Shown here in pieces: positions 33,386-42,586 of a stretch of DNA of 64,000 nt. The DNA lies in contig NZ_FZNQ01000004.1 in the NCBI RefSeq assembly GCF_900188065.1, positions 124,001 through 188,000 on the forward strand. Reading direction: 5' to 3'. Under the pieces are notes generated by a model. The model did not search any database. It was not told the DNA's origin and saw nothing but the letters and a program-made list of their open reading frames with translations. Made by a program: the position numbers and the translations under genes. Position 1 is the stretch's first letter, and every line of letters begins with the position of its first letter. Source of the DNA: Halorubrum vacuolatum. Lineage in GTDB: Archaea > Halobacteriota > Halobacteria > Halobacteriales > Haloferacaceae.

Positions 33386-34102
33386 TCACTCGATCCGGAT
33401 TTCCGCCCGATCGACCATCGCTTCGACTGCATCCGGATCCGGGCCTGTCACCCCCGCTCGCTCGCGGGCGGCGGTGACCGTTTCGCAGGCGGCAGCAACA
33501 CAGTACCGATGGAACGGCGAGTCTGCTGCGGCCGCATCAGCCAGTCGTTCGAGCGCCGGCACCCAATCGAGGTGATGCTCCAAGAACGACCGATACGCCG
33601 TTCGTTCATCGGTCCGGAGCAGCGCTGCCGCGTACTCGAACACCAGCGCGAGGTGATCGGGCTGATAGGCGGATGGAACTGAGAACCCGCCCGCGTCGTA
33701 TCGGCGCTGCATGTCGGCCGCGGGCGGCCCGAGGAGCCCACCGCCCGCCGTCCCGTCATGCCACGGTCGATAGACGGACTCCACGAGCGGCGCGTATGGG
33801 GTCCGCAGGCCCTCGAACAGCGCGGTATACTCACGGTCGAATGCTGCCCTCCCGGTCGGCACCGCGTCGGGGCTCCCCGGGCCGTCCGGAACGGGGATCG
33901 ACAGCGCCTCCGCAAGCGCCGTGTACTCGGCGGCGAACCGCCCGGCTTTCACGTCCCGATACAACCGCTCGTCGGGGTGTTTCAGTCCCTCGGCAAGGAG
34001 GGTGTACAGCGATGCCCAGCGCTCACGGTCATCGGCGTGGTGGTCCGTTCGGCGCGTGTGTCCCTGTGGCTCCGTTCGGCGCGTTGGTCGTCGTTTGGAC
34101 AT
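33386..34102 (-). CDS. TorD/DmsD-family redox-enzyme chaperone
   Basis: A 238-residue helical protein. WASLYTLLAEGLKHPDERLY near the N-terminus, the central EYTALFEGLRTPYAPLVESV and PDHLALVFEYAAALL match the TorD/DmsD group. These chaperones bind the Tat signal peptide of molybdoenzymes and hold them for cofactor insertion. It is the last gene of the molybdoenzyme operon, 36 bases after the NrfD gene. The first 25 residues are basic and low-complexity, so a later start is possible. Confidence 0.85.
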   Translation of the reverse strand: MSKRRPTRRTEPQGHTRRTDHHADDRERWASLYTLLAEGLKHPDERLYRDVKAGRFAAEYTALAEALSIPVPDGPGSPDAVPTGRAAFDREYTALFEGLRTPYAPLVESVYRPWHDGTAGGGLLGPPAADMQRRYDAGGFSVPSAYQPDHLALVFEYAAALLRTDERTAYRSFLEHHLDWVPALERLADAAAADSPFHRYCVAAACETVTAARERAGVTGPDPDAVEAMVDRAEIRIE

Positions 34103-34138
34103 GTGTGGTGTGATGTGGGATCTGTTGTCGCCTCGAAG

Positions 34139-35209
34139 CTACGTCGACAGCGGGGCGTTGTAGGCGGCGGCGATGATCAGATACCGGAGCGCGACGCCGC
34201 CGAGCACGACGAACCCGAACTTCAGCGTGTAGGTCCCCCGGACGAGCCGCCGTAACCGATCGCTTGCGTGCACGTCCACGCGACGTTCGAGGGCGATGAG
34301 GCCGACGGAGATGGCAAGCGGGAGCGCGAGGCCGACGGTGACGACGCCACCCCAGAACACGAGTCCATACTCCTCGGTCAGCAGTCCGAACGCGGAAACG
34401 GCCCCCGGTCCGCCCGATGCGAGCGTCGTCAGGAACAGCGCCAAGACGGCTATCTCGCCGAGGATGACGACGTCGTCCGCCACGCTGAACGCGGTGACGT
34501 TCGTTCCCTCGACACCGTCGAAAAGCACCGTCACGCCAACCGTCGCCGCGAGGCCGATCGAGAGCGCGCTCGCGAGGAAGAGCGCCGGGAGCAACGTTCC
34601 GTCCCAGAGCGGCACCGTCGCCGAGACGTCGCCGAGTTTGAACCCGGTGTACGCGATCATCGACAGCGCGAGCGCCGAGCCGACCCCGGAGCATAGCAGC
34701 CGCCGCCGAGGACCGGGGTGCGTTCGGCTGGCCACCCGGGCGAGCCACGAGTCCACCGGCACGTCGAAGCGGTTCTCTATCCGACTCGTGACGACCCGGG
34801 GAAACGCGGCCCTGCCGGCGGGATTCTCGTGCCACACGACCCAAAGTCCCTGAAGCGTCGCCACCGCGGAGAACAGCACGATGATCCACGTTCCGATCAC
34901 GAGCCAGGACCCGACGTTGACGAAGAGGATCGGAAAGAGCAGCGCCCGGACCGGCGCGCCGAGATGGAACACGAGCAGGAAGACCATTCCCGCTCCGACG
35001 GCCCCAAGGGCGAGCACGGTTCCCCATCGAGTGATCGAGTACATCGGGCGGTCGACCGCCGGGTCCGTGGAGCGAACCCTGAGTACGTCGGCGGCGAACC
35101 CGGTTACGTAAGCCCCGCCGGCGAGACCGCTGAAAAACAGGTAAGCGGCGATATACCAGCCGTACTCCTGTTGGGTCAACCAGACGAGTCCATCCGGACT
35201 ATCCATCAT
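34139..35209 (-). CDS. NrfD/PsrC-type membrane subunit
   Basis: A 356-residue membrane protein with about nine hydrophobic spans. The first span holds YGWYIAAYLFFSGLAGGAYV, the NrfD/PsrC signature. It anchors the Fe-S subunit and exchanges electrons with menaquinol. The ATG at 35209 overlaps the end of the ferredoxin gene by 11 bases (an ATG at 35206 is also possible). A 4Fe-4S protein and a Tat-exported catalytic subunit lie upstream in the same operon, forming a complete three-subunit respiratory complex. Confidence 0.88.
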   Translation of the reverse strand: MMDSPDGLVWLTQQEYGWYIAAYLFFSGLAGGAYVTGFAADVLRVRSTDPAVDRPMYSITRWGTVLALGAVGAGMVFLLVFHLGAPVRALLFPILFVNVGSWLVIGTWIIVLFSAVATLQGLWVVWHENPAGRAAFPRVVTSRIENRFDVPVDSWLARVASRTHPGPRRRLLCSGVGSALALSMIAYTGFKLGDVSATVPLWDGTLLPALFLASALSIGLAATVGVTVLFDGVEGTNVTAFSVADDVVILGEIAVLALFLTTLASGGPGAVSAFGLLTEEYGLVFWGGVVTVGLALPLAISVGLIALERRVDVHASDRLRRLVRGTYTLKFGFVVLGGVALRYLIIAAAYNAPLST

Positions 35210-35804
35210 CCCCGCTCACCCCCTCAGTCCCGGTCGCGGGTTCGAGGACGACAGCCGGGCCGCCGTCATCCGATCGGAACTCCTCGGCGGCCGCCGTCGA
35301 CGCCCCCCGCAGGAGTTCGTTGATCGGCCCGGAATCGAGCGCACCGGTGACACAGTTGTCGACACAGGCGGGGGTTTCACGGGCCGTCTCGGACTCCTCG
35401 CGGGGCGGGGAGCCGTGGCCGTCGCCGGCCCCGGAGCCCAGACAGCCGTGACACTTCTGTGCGAGTCCGTCCTCCCCGAATTGGATCGCCCCGTACGGGC
35501 AGGCGTACGAACAGTAGTTACAGCCGATACACCGGTCCTGCTCGATGGTGACGATCCCGTCCTCCGCACGTTTCTCGAGGGCGTGTGTCGGACACACGTC
35601 CCGACATTCCGGCTCGGCGCAGTGGTAACAGCCCATCGAGATCGAGATCTCCTCGTAGTCCGGGAACGTGCCCTCCCCGACGTGTTCGACGCGTCGCCAG
35701 GTGACGTCCCCCTCGTCGATGTCGTTCCTGACAGTACACGCCTGTGAACACGCGTGACAGCCGATGCATTTGTCGGGGTCGAAGTAGAATCCCCACTGGC
35801 TCAT
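35199..35804 (-). CDS. 4Fe-4S electron-transfer subunit (DmsB/PsrB-like)
   Basis: A 201-residue protein with four cysteine groups: CIGCHACSQACTVRND, CYHCAEPECRDVCP, CIGCNYCSYACPYG and CHGCLG...CVDNC. This is the arrangement of four [4Fe-4S] clusters in DmsB, PsrB and NrfC. It passes electrons between the NrfD anchor and the molybdenum subunit. There is no own Tat signal, so it would travel with the catalytic subunit. Its ATG overlaps the catalytic gene's stop by 4 bases. Confidence 0.93.
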   Translation of the reverse strand: MSQWGFYFDPDKCIGCHACSQACTVRNDIDEGDVTWRRVEHVGEGTFPDYEEISISMGCYHCAEPECRDVCPTHALEKRAEDGIVTIEQDRCIGCNYCSYACPYGAIQFGEDGLAQKCHGCLGSGAGDGHGSPPREESETARETPACVDNCVTGALDSGPINELLRGASTAAAEEFRSDDGGPAVVLEPATGTEGVSGDDG

Positions 35805-38086
35805 GCGGTTTCACCTCCGACACGGCTGACCTCCACCGGGAGGTTCCTGTCCACCTGTCCGCTGACCGGCTCGACATGCCGTTCGGTGTTCATCGTCATC
35901 ATGTTCGCGCCGGCCTCATCGGGCGCGAGCGAGTACGCTCCGAAGCCGGAGACGGCAAACAGCCACCCCGGGCGAACGCCCTCGTAGACGTGTGCGACGA
36001 GTTCGACGTGGCCGTCGGGGGACTCCACGCGAACCCGGTCGCCCGTCTCGATCCCCCTCGGGTCGGCATCGCTCGGGTTGATGTGCAACAGGTTGCCGTC
36101 GTACCCTTCATACCGGAAGCCGAACCGATCGAGGTATTCCTCGCGCGCGTCATCGAGCGCCTGACAGTGGCCCCGCGAGAGCTGTTGCACGAACCCGTCG
36201 GTCAACAGCAACGGATACTCCTCGTCGGTCGTCTCGCCGTACAGGTCGTCGTCGGGCGGATGCCACTCGGGTGCAGTACTGACGTCAGTTTCCTCGGCGA
36301 GGGCGGCGTACCCGTCGACGACGTCGAGATCGAACTGGAACTTCCCGGTCTCCGTGTCGAACCCGTGCTCGCGCCACTGCTCGTACTTGACATCGGCGAC
36401 GATCTCGTAGCTCCGCTCAGCGATGTCCTCGAACGAACGTCCGATCCCCGAGAGCTGTTCGTCATAGAACTCGACGGCGTCCTCCCACGGGAAGTACTCC
36501 CCCCAGCCAAGCTCCGTCGCGAGGGCACTGTAGATCTCGTAGTCGGTCCGACAGTCCCCAACCGGCTCGATGAGGGCGTCCGAGGCGGTCACCCACCCGG
36601 ATTCGCTGTAGGCGCTGTCGCCGCCCGTGGCGAGGAACGGCTGTTCGAGCGTCGAGGCACCGGGGAAGACCACATCCGCGCGACGACTTACGCCGCTCCA
36701 GAACGCGTCGACGGTGATCACGAGGTCCATCGCTTCGAGGGCCTCGGCCCACGCCTCGCTGTTCCCACTTTTAAGCGGGGCCGACCAGTTGTTGACGAAC
36801 CCACGGATGTCGCCGCGCTCGACCGCGGTCGGGACGGCGTTGTGTGACAGGTCTCGGATGTGGCGCTGGTACGGGTGGTCGTCGTAGTCGGGCGTGGGAC
36901 GACCCTCGTGGTTGGCCGGCACGTCGATCCCCCGCTCCTCGAAGGGGTCGGCGAGCGAGAAGCCGGCCCGCCAGTGGCGGGTCCCGCCCTTCCGGTCGAT
37001 GTTGCCGACCAGCCCGTTGAGCGCGTGGACGTTCTGACAGTTCTTGAAGCCGTTCCCCTGAAACGAGAGGCCGGTAAACGGGAACGCGACCGCACGCGGT
37101 GCCGCCTCCGCAAACCCAATGGCCACCTCGCGGATGGTCTCGGCGTCGACGTCGGTGATCCCCGCTGCCCACTCTGGGGTCTTGTCCGCGACCGCCTCGC
37201 GGTACGCATCGAAACCGTAAGTCCACTCCTCGATGAACTCCTCGTCGTGGAGCCCCTCCTCGATGATCACGTGGCCCATCGCGAGCGCGAGCGCCCCGTC
37301 CGTCCGCGGTTCGATCGGGATCCACCGATCCGCGACCTCCGCCGTCTTCGTGTATCGGGGGTCGATACAGACGAGCGTCGCGTCGTTCTCCTCGATGGTC
37401 TCCATGATCCCTTTCGGCTCCCACTGGCCGCGGAAACACTCCATGGGGTTCCGCCCCCACGCGATCATGTACTCCGAGTTCCGCCAATCGGGCCACTCCC
37501 GGCCGTAACCGGCCATCCACTCCCAGGAGTCCGAAAACGGCCCGTGGCAGGTCGTCTTGCGGCCGACCTGGATCGGTGCGCCGTATAGGTCCCTGAACAG
37601 CAGGTCATGGAACTCGCCGCCGATCGGATAGCCCTGGTATCGGAGGAGCTTCTCCGGACCGTGTTCCTCGCGGAACGATTCGAGCCGTTCGGCCGCGTAC
37701 GCGATCGCCTCGTCCCACTCCGCGCTCCGCAGTTCGCCGTCCTCGCGAATGTACGGTCGCGTGATCCGGTTCGGGTTGTACGTCTTATCGAGTTGGGCGA
37801 GCCCTTTCGAGCACAGGGTCCCCTCGGCTCCCGGACCAGCGCTGGCTTTCGGATGGCCGTCCACACCGGTCAGGTCGACGGCCGTCCCGTCCTCCAACGT
37901 GACCTCCTGCCCGCAACTGGCACGGCAGATCCAGCAGTTGTTGTACGCAGTTTCGCGGGCCGCTTCGGCGTGTGCAACGGCGCCGGAGTCCCGATCGACA
38001 CAGCCGGCGGCCGCGACCGACAGCGCGCCCGCAGCCCCCTTGAGGAACGTCCGTCGTCTGACCTTGCTCCGTTCGTCCTCATCCAT
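35801..38086 (-). CDS. Tat-exported molybdopterin oxidoreductase, DMSO-reductase superfamily
   Basis: A 761-residue protein from ATG 38086. The Tat signal is RRRTFLKGAAGALSVAAAGC (residues 10-29), with a lipobox cysteine C29 that could anchor it as a lipoprotein. The [4Fe-4S] site is C51-x2-C54-x3-C58-x33-C92 (NNCWICRASCGQEV). The bis-MGD domains follow, with WGRNPMECFRGQWEPKG near the molybdenum site, AFPFTGLSFQGNGFKNCQNV, and the C-terminal barrel LLHINPSDADPRGIETGDRV. The subunit set fits a DMSO/TMAO, polysulfide, thiosulfate or related reductase. The terminal acceptor cannot be decided here. The enzyme would face the outside, as in halobacterial DMSO respiration. Confidence 0.85.
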   Translation of the reverse strand: MDEDERSKVRRRTFLKGAAGALSVAAAGCVDRDSGAVAHAEAARETAYNNCWICRASCGQEVTLEDGTAVDLTGVDGHPKASAGPGAEGTLCSKGLAQLDKTYNPNRITRPYIREDGELRSAEWDEAIAYAAERLESFREEHGPEKLLRYQGYPIGGEFHDLLFRDLYGAPIQVGRKTTCHGPFSDSWEWMAGYGREWPDWRNSEYMIAWGRNPMECFRGQWEPKGIMETIEENDATLVCIDPRYTKTAEVADRWIPIEPRTDGALALAMGHVIIEEGLHDEEFIEEWTYGFDAYREAVADKTPEWAAGITDVDAETIREVAIGFAEAAPRAVAFPFTGLSFQGNGFKNCQNVHALNGLVGNIDRKGGTRHWRAGFSLADPFEERGIDVPANHEGRPTPDYDDHPYQRHIRDLSHNAVPTAVERGDIRGFVNNWSAPLKSGNSEAWAEALEAMDLVITVDAFWSGVSRRADVVFPGASTLEQPFLATGGDSAYSESGWVTASDALIEPVGDCRTDYEIYSALATELGWGEYFPWEDAVEFYDEQLSGIGRSFEDIAERSYEIVADVKYEQWREHGFDTETGKFQFDLDVVDGYAALAEETDVSTAPEWHPPDDDLYGETTDEEYPLLLTDGFVQQLSRGHCQALDDAREEYLDRFGFRYEGYDGNLLHINPSDADPRGIETGDRVRVESPDGHVELVAHVYEGVRPGWLFAVSGFGAYSLAPDEAGANMMTMNTERHVEPVSGQVDRNLPVEVSRVGGETA

Positions 38087-38149
38087 ACAGAACACACACG
38101 TTGATACGTTTCTCACCCGTGAAGCGCCGACGCCTCACTGTGAGTCCCT

Positions 38150-38794
38150 TTAAATATCCCCGTTCGAGGAGACCCGACTCGCGTCGAGGACGAGCTTTCG
38201 CTCGATGGTACTGAGCCGTTGGGAGAGGGTCCCCTTCGAGACGTCGAACTCGTCCGCGAGCGCCGCCAAAGACGTTTGCCGGGGATCGTCATAGTAGCCC
38301 GACGCAACGGCCCGCCGAAGTGTTTCGCGTTCGAGGGGAGTGAAGATTCCGAAATCGACCGTCCGAAGGTCCGAAAACTCGCGGTCCGGGTCCGTCTCGC
38401 CGATCTTCCGTACGGTGACGGCGCCGATCTCGGAGAGCCCACTGATCACGTCCGTCAGCAGCTCGCGGGATCGGGCGTACGCTTCGATCCGGACGCCCCT
38501 CTCCGTCACTTCGGTCACGCCGGCGCTGATCCCGTTGCGGTTGAGCCGCTCGTAGTAACACTCACGCTCGTGACACGGCTGTTGTGTCTGCTCGATCCGA
38601 GCCTCGCCCGCCGCGTCGGACGCACCGCGGACGGTAAGCGAGCAGCGTCCATCTTCGGCGTGGCGTGAGACGGTATCGAGTGTGTCGGTGCGTGCGTCGA
38701 GGCGTCGCATTGCACACGGGTGATCCTCCGGGAGCGCCAGTTCGACCTCGAAGTATATATCCAGCGCCTCCCCGCCCGGAATCATCACTCCCAT
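38150..38794 (-). CDS. Bacterio-opsin-activator type HTH regulator
   Basis: A 214-residue protein whose C-terminal HTH_10 domain reads GIFTPLERETLRRAVASGYY, then SLAALADEFDVSKGTLSQRL. The N-terminal 150 residues form the usual Bat-like sensor fold, here with four cysteines (C27, C51, C74, C79; CHERECYYER) that could bind metal or sense oxygen or redox state. It is upstream of and parallel to the molybdoenzyme operon, much as DmsR precedes dmsEABCD in Halobacterium. A TATA-like GGATATAAAAA lies on its strand at about 38847-38857. Control of the operon is inferred from position. Confidence 0.82.
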   Translation of the reverse strand: MGVMIPGGEALDIYFEVELALPEDHPCAMRRLDARTDTLDTVSRHAEDGRCSLTVRGASDAAGEARIEQTQQPCHERECYYERLNRNGISAGVTEVTERGVRIEAYARSRELLTDVISGLSEIGAVTVRKIGETDPDREFSDLRTVDFGIFTPLERETLRRAVASGYYDDPRQTSLAALADEFDVSKGTLSQRLSTIERKLVLDASRVSSNGDI

Positions 38795-39040
38795 GGCCGG
38801 GTTTACGGCTTGAGCGAGGTAAGCACCCCGTCTGATAATGAAGCCCTTTTTATATCCTCTCCCAACCCGGATTTAACTCGCGAACGCCGCCGGCCCTGAA
38901 CCCTCCTGTGGAGGGGACTGCAGACCGCTGACGGCCGCCGTCATCGGGTCCACAACGACCCACGAACGTGTCGGCCGGCTCTTCCGCCGTGAGCACTCGA
39001 TCATCTATTCACCGGAAGTCTTTATATACTGCTCTTAGCT

Positions 39041-41920
39041 ATGTGTATCGCGAACCGGGTTCGAATAAAGGTTGCTTTGTGGTACGTTGCGACGCTTTCT
39101 GCGCTCGTCGGCATCGTCGCCGTCGCCATCGGGGTGGTTCCCGAGGGATGGGTGCTCGTCGGCGTCGGCGGGGGTGTATTGGTCGCCTCCGCGCTCGCGA
39201 CCGCTTGGCGGGTCACCCGGCAGCGGGCCGCCAGACCGATCGGCGGCCTCGCCACCATCGTCTTTGGGACGGTCGCCGTCCTCGCCTCGATCATCGTCGC
39301 CGTGGGGCTGCTTCCGGCGGAAGTTCCCTTCAGCGTCACCGTCGTCACCCTGGCAGCCGGGGCACAGGCGTTTCTGCTCGCGATCGACGTCCGGCTCTCG
39401 GGGGCCTCCCGGGCGGAACGCGTCGCGGTTCCCTTCACCGGCCACCTCGCCGTCCTCGCCGCCTCGGCGCTCATGTTGGAGCCCGGGCTCCACGAGCCAC
39501 GGGCCGCCTACCTCGCGTATGCTACCGGCTTCGGGGCGCTTTCGCTCCACGCGTTCTGGATGTACCAGCGATCAGAAGGGATCTCCCCGCCGCTCCCCGG
39601 TACGACGCCGGGCTACTGGGAGGGAATACTCCTCGCGGCGCTCACCGCCGGCGTGCTCGCGACGGCCGTCGTCGCGCTCACGCTGGGCCCCGACCCCTTC
39701 GTCGCGATGCCGTGGGCGCTCCTCCCTGCCTCGGTGGTCGTCGGGGTCGCCGCGATCCTCACGCTCGCCGTCCTCTCGACGGCACCCAACCCGCCCGTCG
39801 CCTTCGGCTTCCTCTCGGGGGAGGTGGCGACCGCCATCCAGCACGCCCTCGTCGCCATCGTCCTGTTGAATACGCTCGTGATGTCCGGGGTCGTCGTCGA
39901 TCAGACCGCTTTCAGCGTCGTTCTCGCGGTCTATCTCGGGTTGCTCGTGATCGGTGTCGGACAGGAGTACTGGATGGTCGCACACGCCCGGCGTCGGCTT
40001 CGCCGCCGCGACCGGGAGGAGCCACCTGAGCCCACCGTCGACCCCTTCGGCCCGGAGCCGACGGTGACGGTGATCATCTCCGCCGCGAACGAGGCGGGTG
40101 TCCTCCCCGAAAGCCTCGATCACAACCTCGAATCGCTCCCGGACGTCCCCGTCCTGTTGCTGCCGGCCGCGAACTCGACGGATGGAACCGTCGAACTCGC
40201 TCACGAATATGCCGCCGACTACCCCGAGCGTGTGCGGGTCATCGAGGGGACGAGCGGATCGAAGGCGGGCGACCTCAACGCCGCATGGGACCACGTCGAC
40301 ACGCCGTTCGCGCTGCTGCTCGATGCCGACGAGACCGTGGATTCCGACTTCCTCACGCGGGCGATGGCATATCTCGAGGAACATCCCGAGGTCGGCGTCG
40401 TGCAGGGGCGAAAGGTGGCGAAATATCCGGACACTGGCCGATTGGCGCGGTTCGTCACCGCCGAGCGTCAACACAGTACGTGGGTCGAACACCCGTTCCT
40501 CGCTGACGTCTTCGGTGCCGGTCACTTTGCGGGCTCCGCGGCCGTGTTCCGGCGGGAGGTTCCCCCGGCGGTCGGTGGGTGGTCGACGAGTCGGCTGACG
40601 GAGGATATCGACCTCACGCTTCGGCTCCTCACCCGGACGGACTGGCGGGTCGGCTACGACCCGTGGATGGTCGCCCGCGAGTTCAACCCGGACAGCACGG
40701 GTGCGCTTATCCGCCAGCGTGTCCGCTGGGCCCGCGGGTGGGCACAGGTGACCGCCGCACACCTCCCGCGGGTGATCCGGTCGTGGCGCACGCTCGGGGT
40801 CCGTCGGGTCGTCGGGCTCACGTGGTTGCTGTTCACGGCCGTGAGCGCGCCGTTTTACACCGTGTTTCCGGTGCTGTTCGTTCTGGCGGCCGTCGGGTGG
40901 GGCGTGTCGCTTCCGACCCTTCTCGCGGTCGGACTCGCGGTCGTCCTCTTTCCGGCGCGTGGGATATCCATCGGCTATGCGACCCTCCGCGACCCCGAGA
41001 TTCACCTTCCGCGGACGCCCCGACGGGTCGGCGGGATGCTGTTTAACGCATACCTCTGGATCCCTGTCGGTTGGGTCATTCAGCTTCACTCGCTCTATCT
41101 CCAACTCGCCGGCGCACCGACCCGGTGGCACGTGACGAAAAAGCAGGGTCAACAGGAGTACGTACGAAAGAGCCGTCGACCTCCGGCCTCGTCGACCCCT
41201 GTGGCGTCCGAATCGGCGCGGGCGGACACGGTACAGGAAACGCAACCGGCGGACGCGTTGCAAGCGGCTAACGGCTCGGCCGGTGATCCCGAGACGGTCC
41301 CCGAACCCGCCGTCGCCGACTCGGGTGAGGGATACGCCTCCCGGTCGAACGCGCGACGCGCCGTTTCCAGGGTTCGGAAACACGCGGAGATGGCGGCGCT
41401 CCTTCGGCCGGACCCGGCCGGGTTCGTGATCCACCGCGAGGAGGGTCGCTGGCGCTGGCGGTTGGTTTCCCGCAACGGCCGGATCCTCGCGGAAAACCCG
41501 GAGGGATACGCCGCGCGGGCGAGCGCCGTCGGGTCGGCGAAACGGTCCCGTGAGGGGATCGACGCTGACACCGTCTCGGTCCTCGAGTCGAACGACGGCA
41601 CCTATCGCTGGCAGGCCCGCGCGAAAAACGGTACGCCGCTCGTCCGTTCTGTTCGGCGGTTCGGGACACCGGCGGCCGCGTTGGACGCCGCTGAGCGTGT
41701 TAGTGCGCGGATCGTGGAGGCCGACCTCGTCGTTGCGGCCAACGCGACCTTCGAGGTCTATCAGGACGCGGGCGGGGAGTGGCGCTGGCGACTCCGCCAT
41801 CGAAACGGGAACATCCTCGCCGACTCGAGTGAAGGGTATGCCTCCCGGTCGAACGCGCGACGGGCCGCCGAACGACTCCGGACCATGGCCCCGAACGCGT
41901 CCGTTCAAGTGCTGGCGTAA
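39041..41920 (+). CDS. Membrane glycosyltransferase (GT2) fused to C-terminal DUF1508 repeats
   Basis: A 959-residue fusion. About ten hydrophobic spans fill 1-325. A GT2 domain follows at about 340-565, with VTVIISAANEAG, LLLDADETVD (D428/D430), RLTEDIDLTLRLL (TED 520-522) and RQRVRWARGW (QxxRW 559-563), as in processive cellulose/hyaluronan-type synthases. More spans lie at about 585-690. After a linker rich in Ala/Ser/Glu come three DUF1508 (YegP-like) repeats at about 795-843, 848-897 and 905-957, plus a half repeat before them. TTTATATA at 39021-39028 is only about 17 bases before the ATG, so the true start may be a little further in. Product unknown, probably an extracellular or lipid-linked glycan. 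Confidence 0.8.
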   Translation: MCIANRVRIKVALWYVATLSALVGIVAVAIGVVPEGWVLVGVGGGVLVASALATAWRVTRQRAARPIGGLATIVFGTVAVLASIIVAVGLLPAEVPFSVTVVTLAAGAQAFLLAIDVRLSGASRAERVAVPFTGHLAVLAASALMLEPGLHEPRAAYLAYATGFGALSLHAFWMYQRSEGISPPLPGTTPGYWEGILLAALTAGVLATAVVALTLGPDPFVAMPWALLPASVVVGVAAILTLAVLSTAPNPPVAFGFLSGEVATAIQHALVAIVLLNTLVMSGVVVDQTAFSVVLAVYLGLLVIGVGQEYWMVAHARRRLRRRDREEPPEPTVDPFGPEPTVTVIISAANEAGVLPESLDHNLESLPDVPVLLLPAANSTDGTVELAHEYAADYPERVRVIEGTSGSKAGDLNAAWDHVDTPFALLLDADETVDSDFLTRAMAYLEEHPEVGVVQGRKVAKYPDTGRLARFVTAERQHSTWVEHPFLADVFGAGHFAGSAAVFRREVPPAVGGWSTSRLTEDIDLTLRLLTRTDWRVGYDPWMVAREFNPDSTGALIRQRVRWARGWAQVTAAHLPRVIRSWRTLGVRRVVGLTWLLFTAVSAPFYTVFPVLFVLAAVGWGVSLPTLLAVGLAVVLFPARGISIGYATLRDPEIHLPRTPRRVGGMLFNAYLWIPVGWVIQLHSLYLQLAGAPTRWHVTKKQGQQEYVRKSRRPPASSTPVASESARADTVQETQPADALQAANGSAGDPETVPEPAVADSGEGYASRSNARRAVSRVRKHAEMAALLRPDPAGFVIHREEGRWRWRLVSRNGRILAENPEGYAARASAVGSAKRSREGIDADTVSVLESNDGTYRWQARAKNGTPLVRSVRRFGTPAAALDAAERVSARIVEADLVVAANATFEVYQDAGGEWRWRLRHRNGNILADSSEGYASRSNARRAAERLRTMAPNASVQVLA

Positions 41921-42031
41921 TCCGCCGATCCGATCGGCGGTGGACCTCGGCCGATCAGTGTGTTAGGCGTGATCTATTTTGTCCGACGCTCCGACGCAGA
42001 TTTAGGATCCACCGCCCTACGGACGGCCGTC

Positions 42032-42541
42032 ATGGGATACGCCTGCCCCGTCTGTGTCACCCCCCAGCGCGACGGCGAGCACCTCGCACACCACCTCGCA
42101 TTCACGGCGATGCTCCACGGCGACGACCACGAGGAGTGGCTGGACGAGCACGTCCCCGGCTGGGGGGAGATGGACCCCCCTGGGCTCGCCGAACGGGTCG
42201 TTCCCCACGCCGAGTCGGCCGAGTATCCCGAGGTCTTCGAGGACACCGTCGACCGCGGCCGTCCCGACCTCGGAGTTGCATTCGACGGGCAGGACGGGCA
42301 CGCCGGCCACGGCGGTCACGCCGGACACTCGGGGGCGGCTCACGGGGGCGACCGACACGGTGTCGACCCGGCCGCGCTCGATCCGGAGGCGGCCGCCGCC
42401 GTCCGCGAAGCACGGGAACTCACCGAACGGATGATCGACGACGCCGCCCCCGATGACCCGGACGATTCGGAGGGCCCGGCGGACTCGGAGGGCCCGGAGG
42501 ATCCGAACAACTCGGACGACGCCGACGCCAGCGACCGCTGA
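42032..42541 (+). CDS. DUF5810-like protein
   Basis: A 169-residue protein from ATG 42032 (MGYACPVCVTPQRDGEHLAH). The N-terminal 60 residues carry CPVC and HLAHHLAFTAMLHGDDHEEW, possibly a metal site. A His/Gly-rich stretch follows (GHAGHGGHAGHSGAAHGGD), then a helix and an Asp/Ser/Glu-rich tail. It is conserved in haloarchaea and next to a DUF5809 gene, a pairing also seen elsewhere in the class. The His-rich segment suggests metal binding; no activity is known. Confidence 0.7.
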   Translation: MGYACPVCVTPQRDGEHLAHHLAFTAMLHGDDHEEWLDEHVPGWGEMDPPGLAERVVPHAESAEYPEVFEDTVDRGRPDLGVAFDGQDGHAGHGGHAGHSGAAHGGDRHGVDPAALDPEAAAAVREARELTERMIDDAAPDDPDDSEGPADSEGPEDPNNSDDADASDR

Positions 42542-42586
42542 CCCCCAACGCAACTCCCTTGTCCGTGCCCTCCCCACGACGCACAC

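Noticed and set aside
39572-41908. 778-codon minus frame under the GT2 gene
   Set aside because: Antisense shadow with Arg/Asp/Glu bias and no motif; the GT2 and DUF1508 motifs are all on the plus strand.
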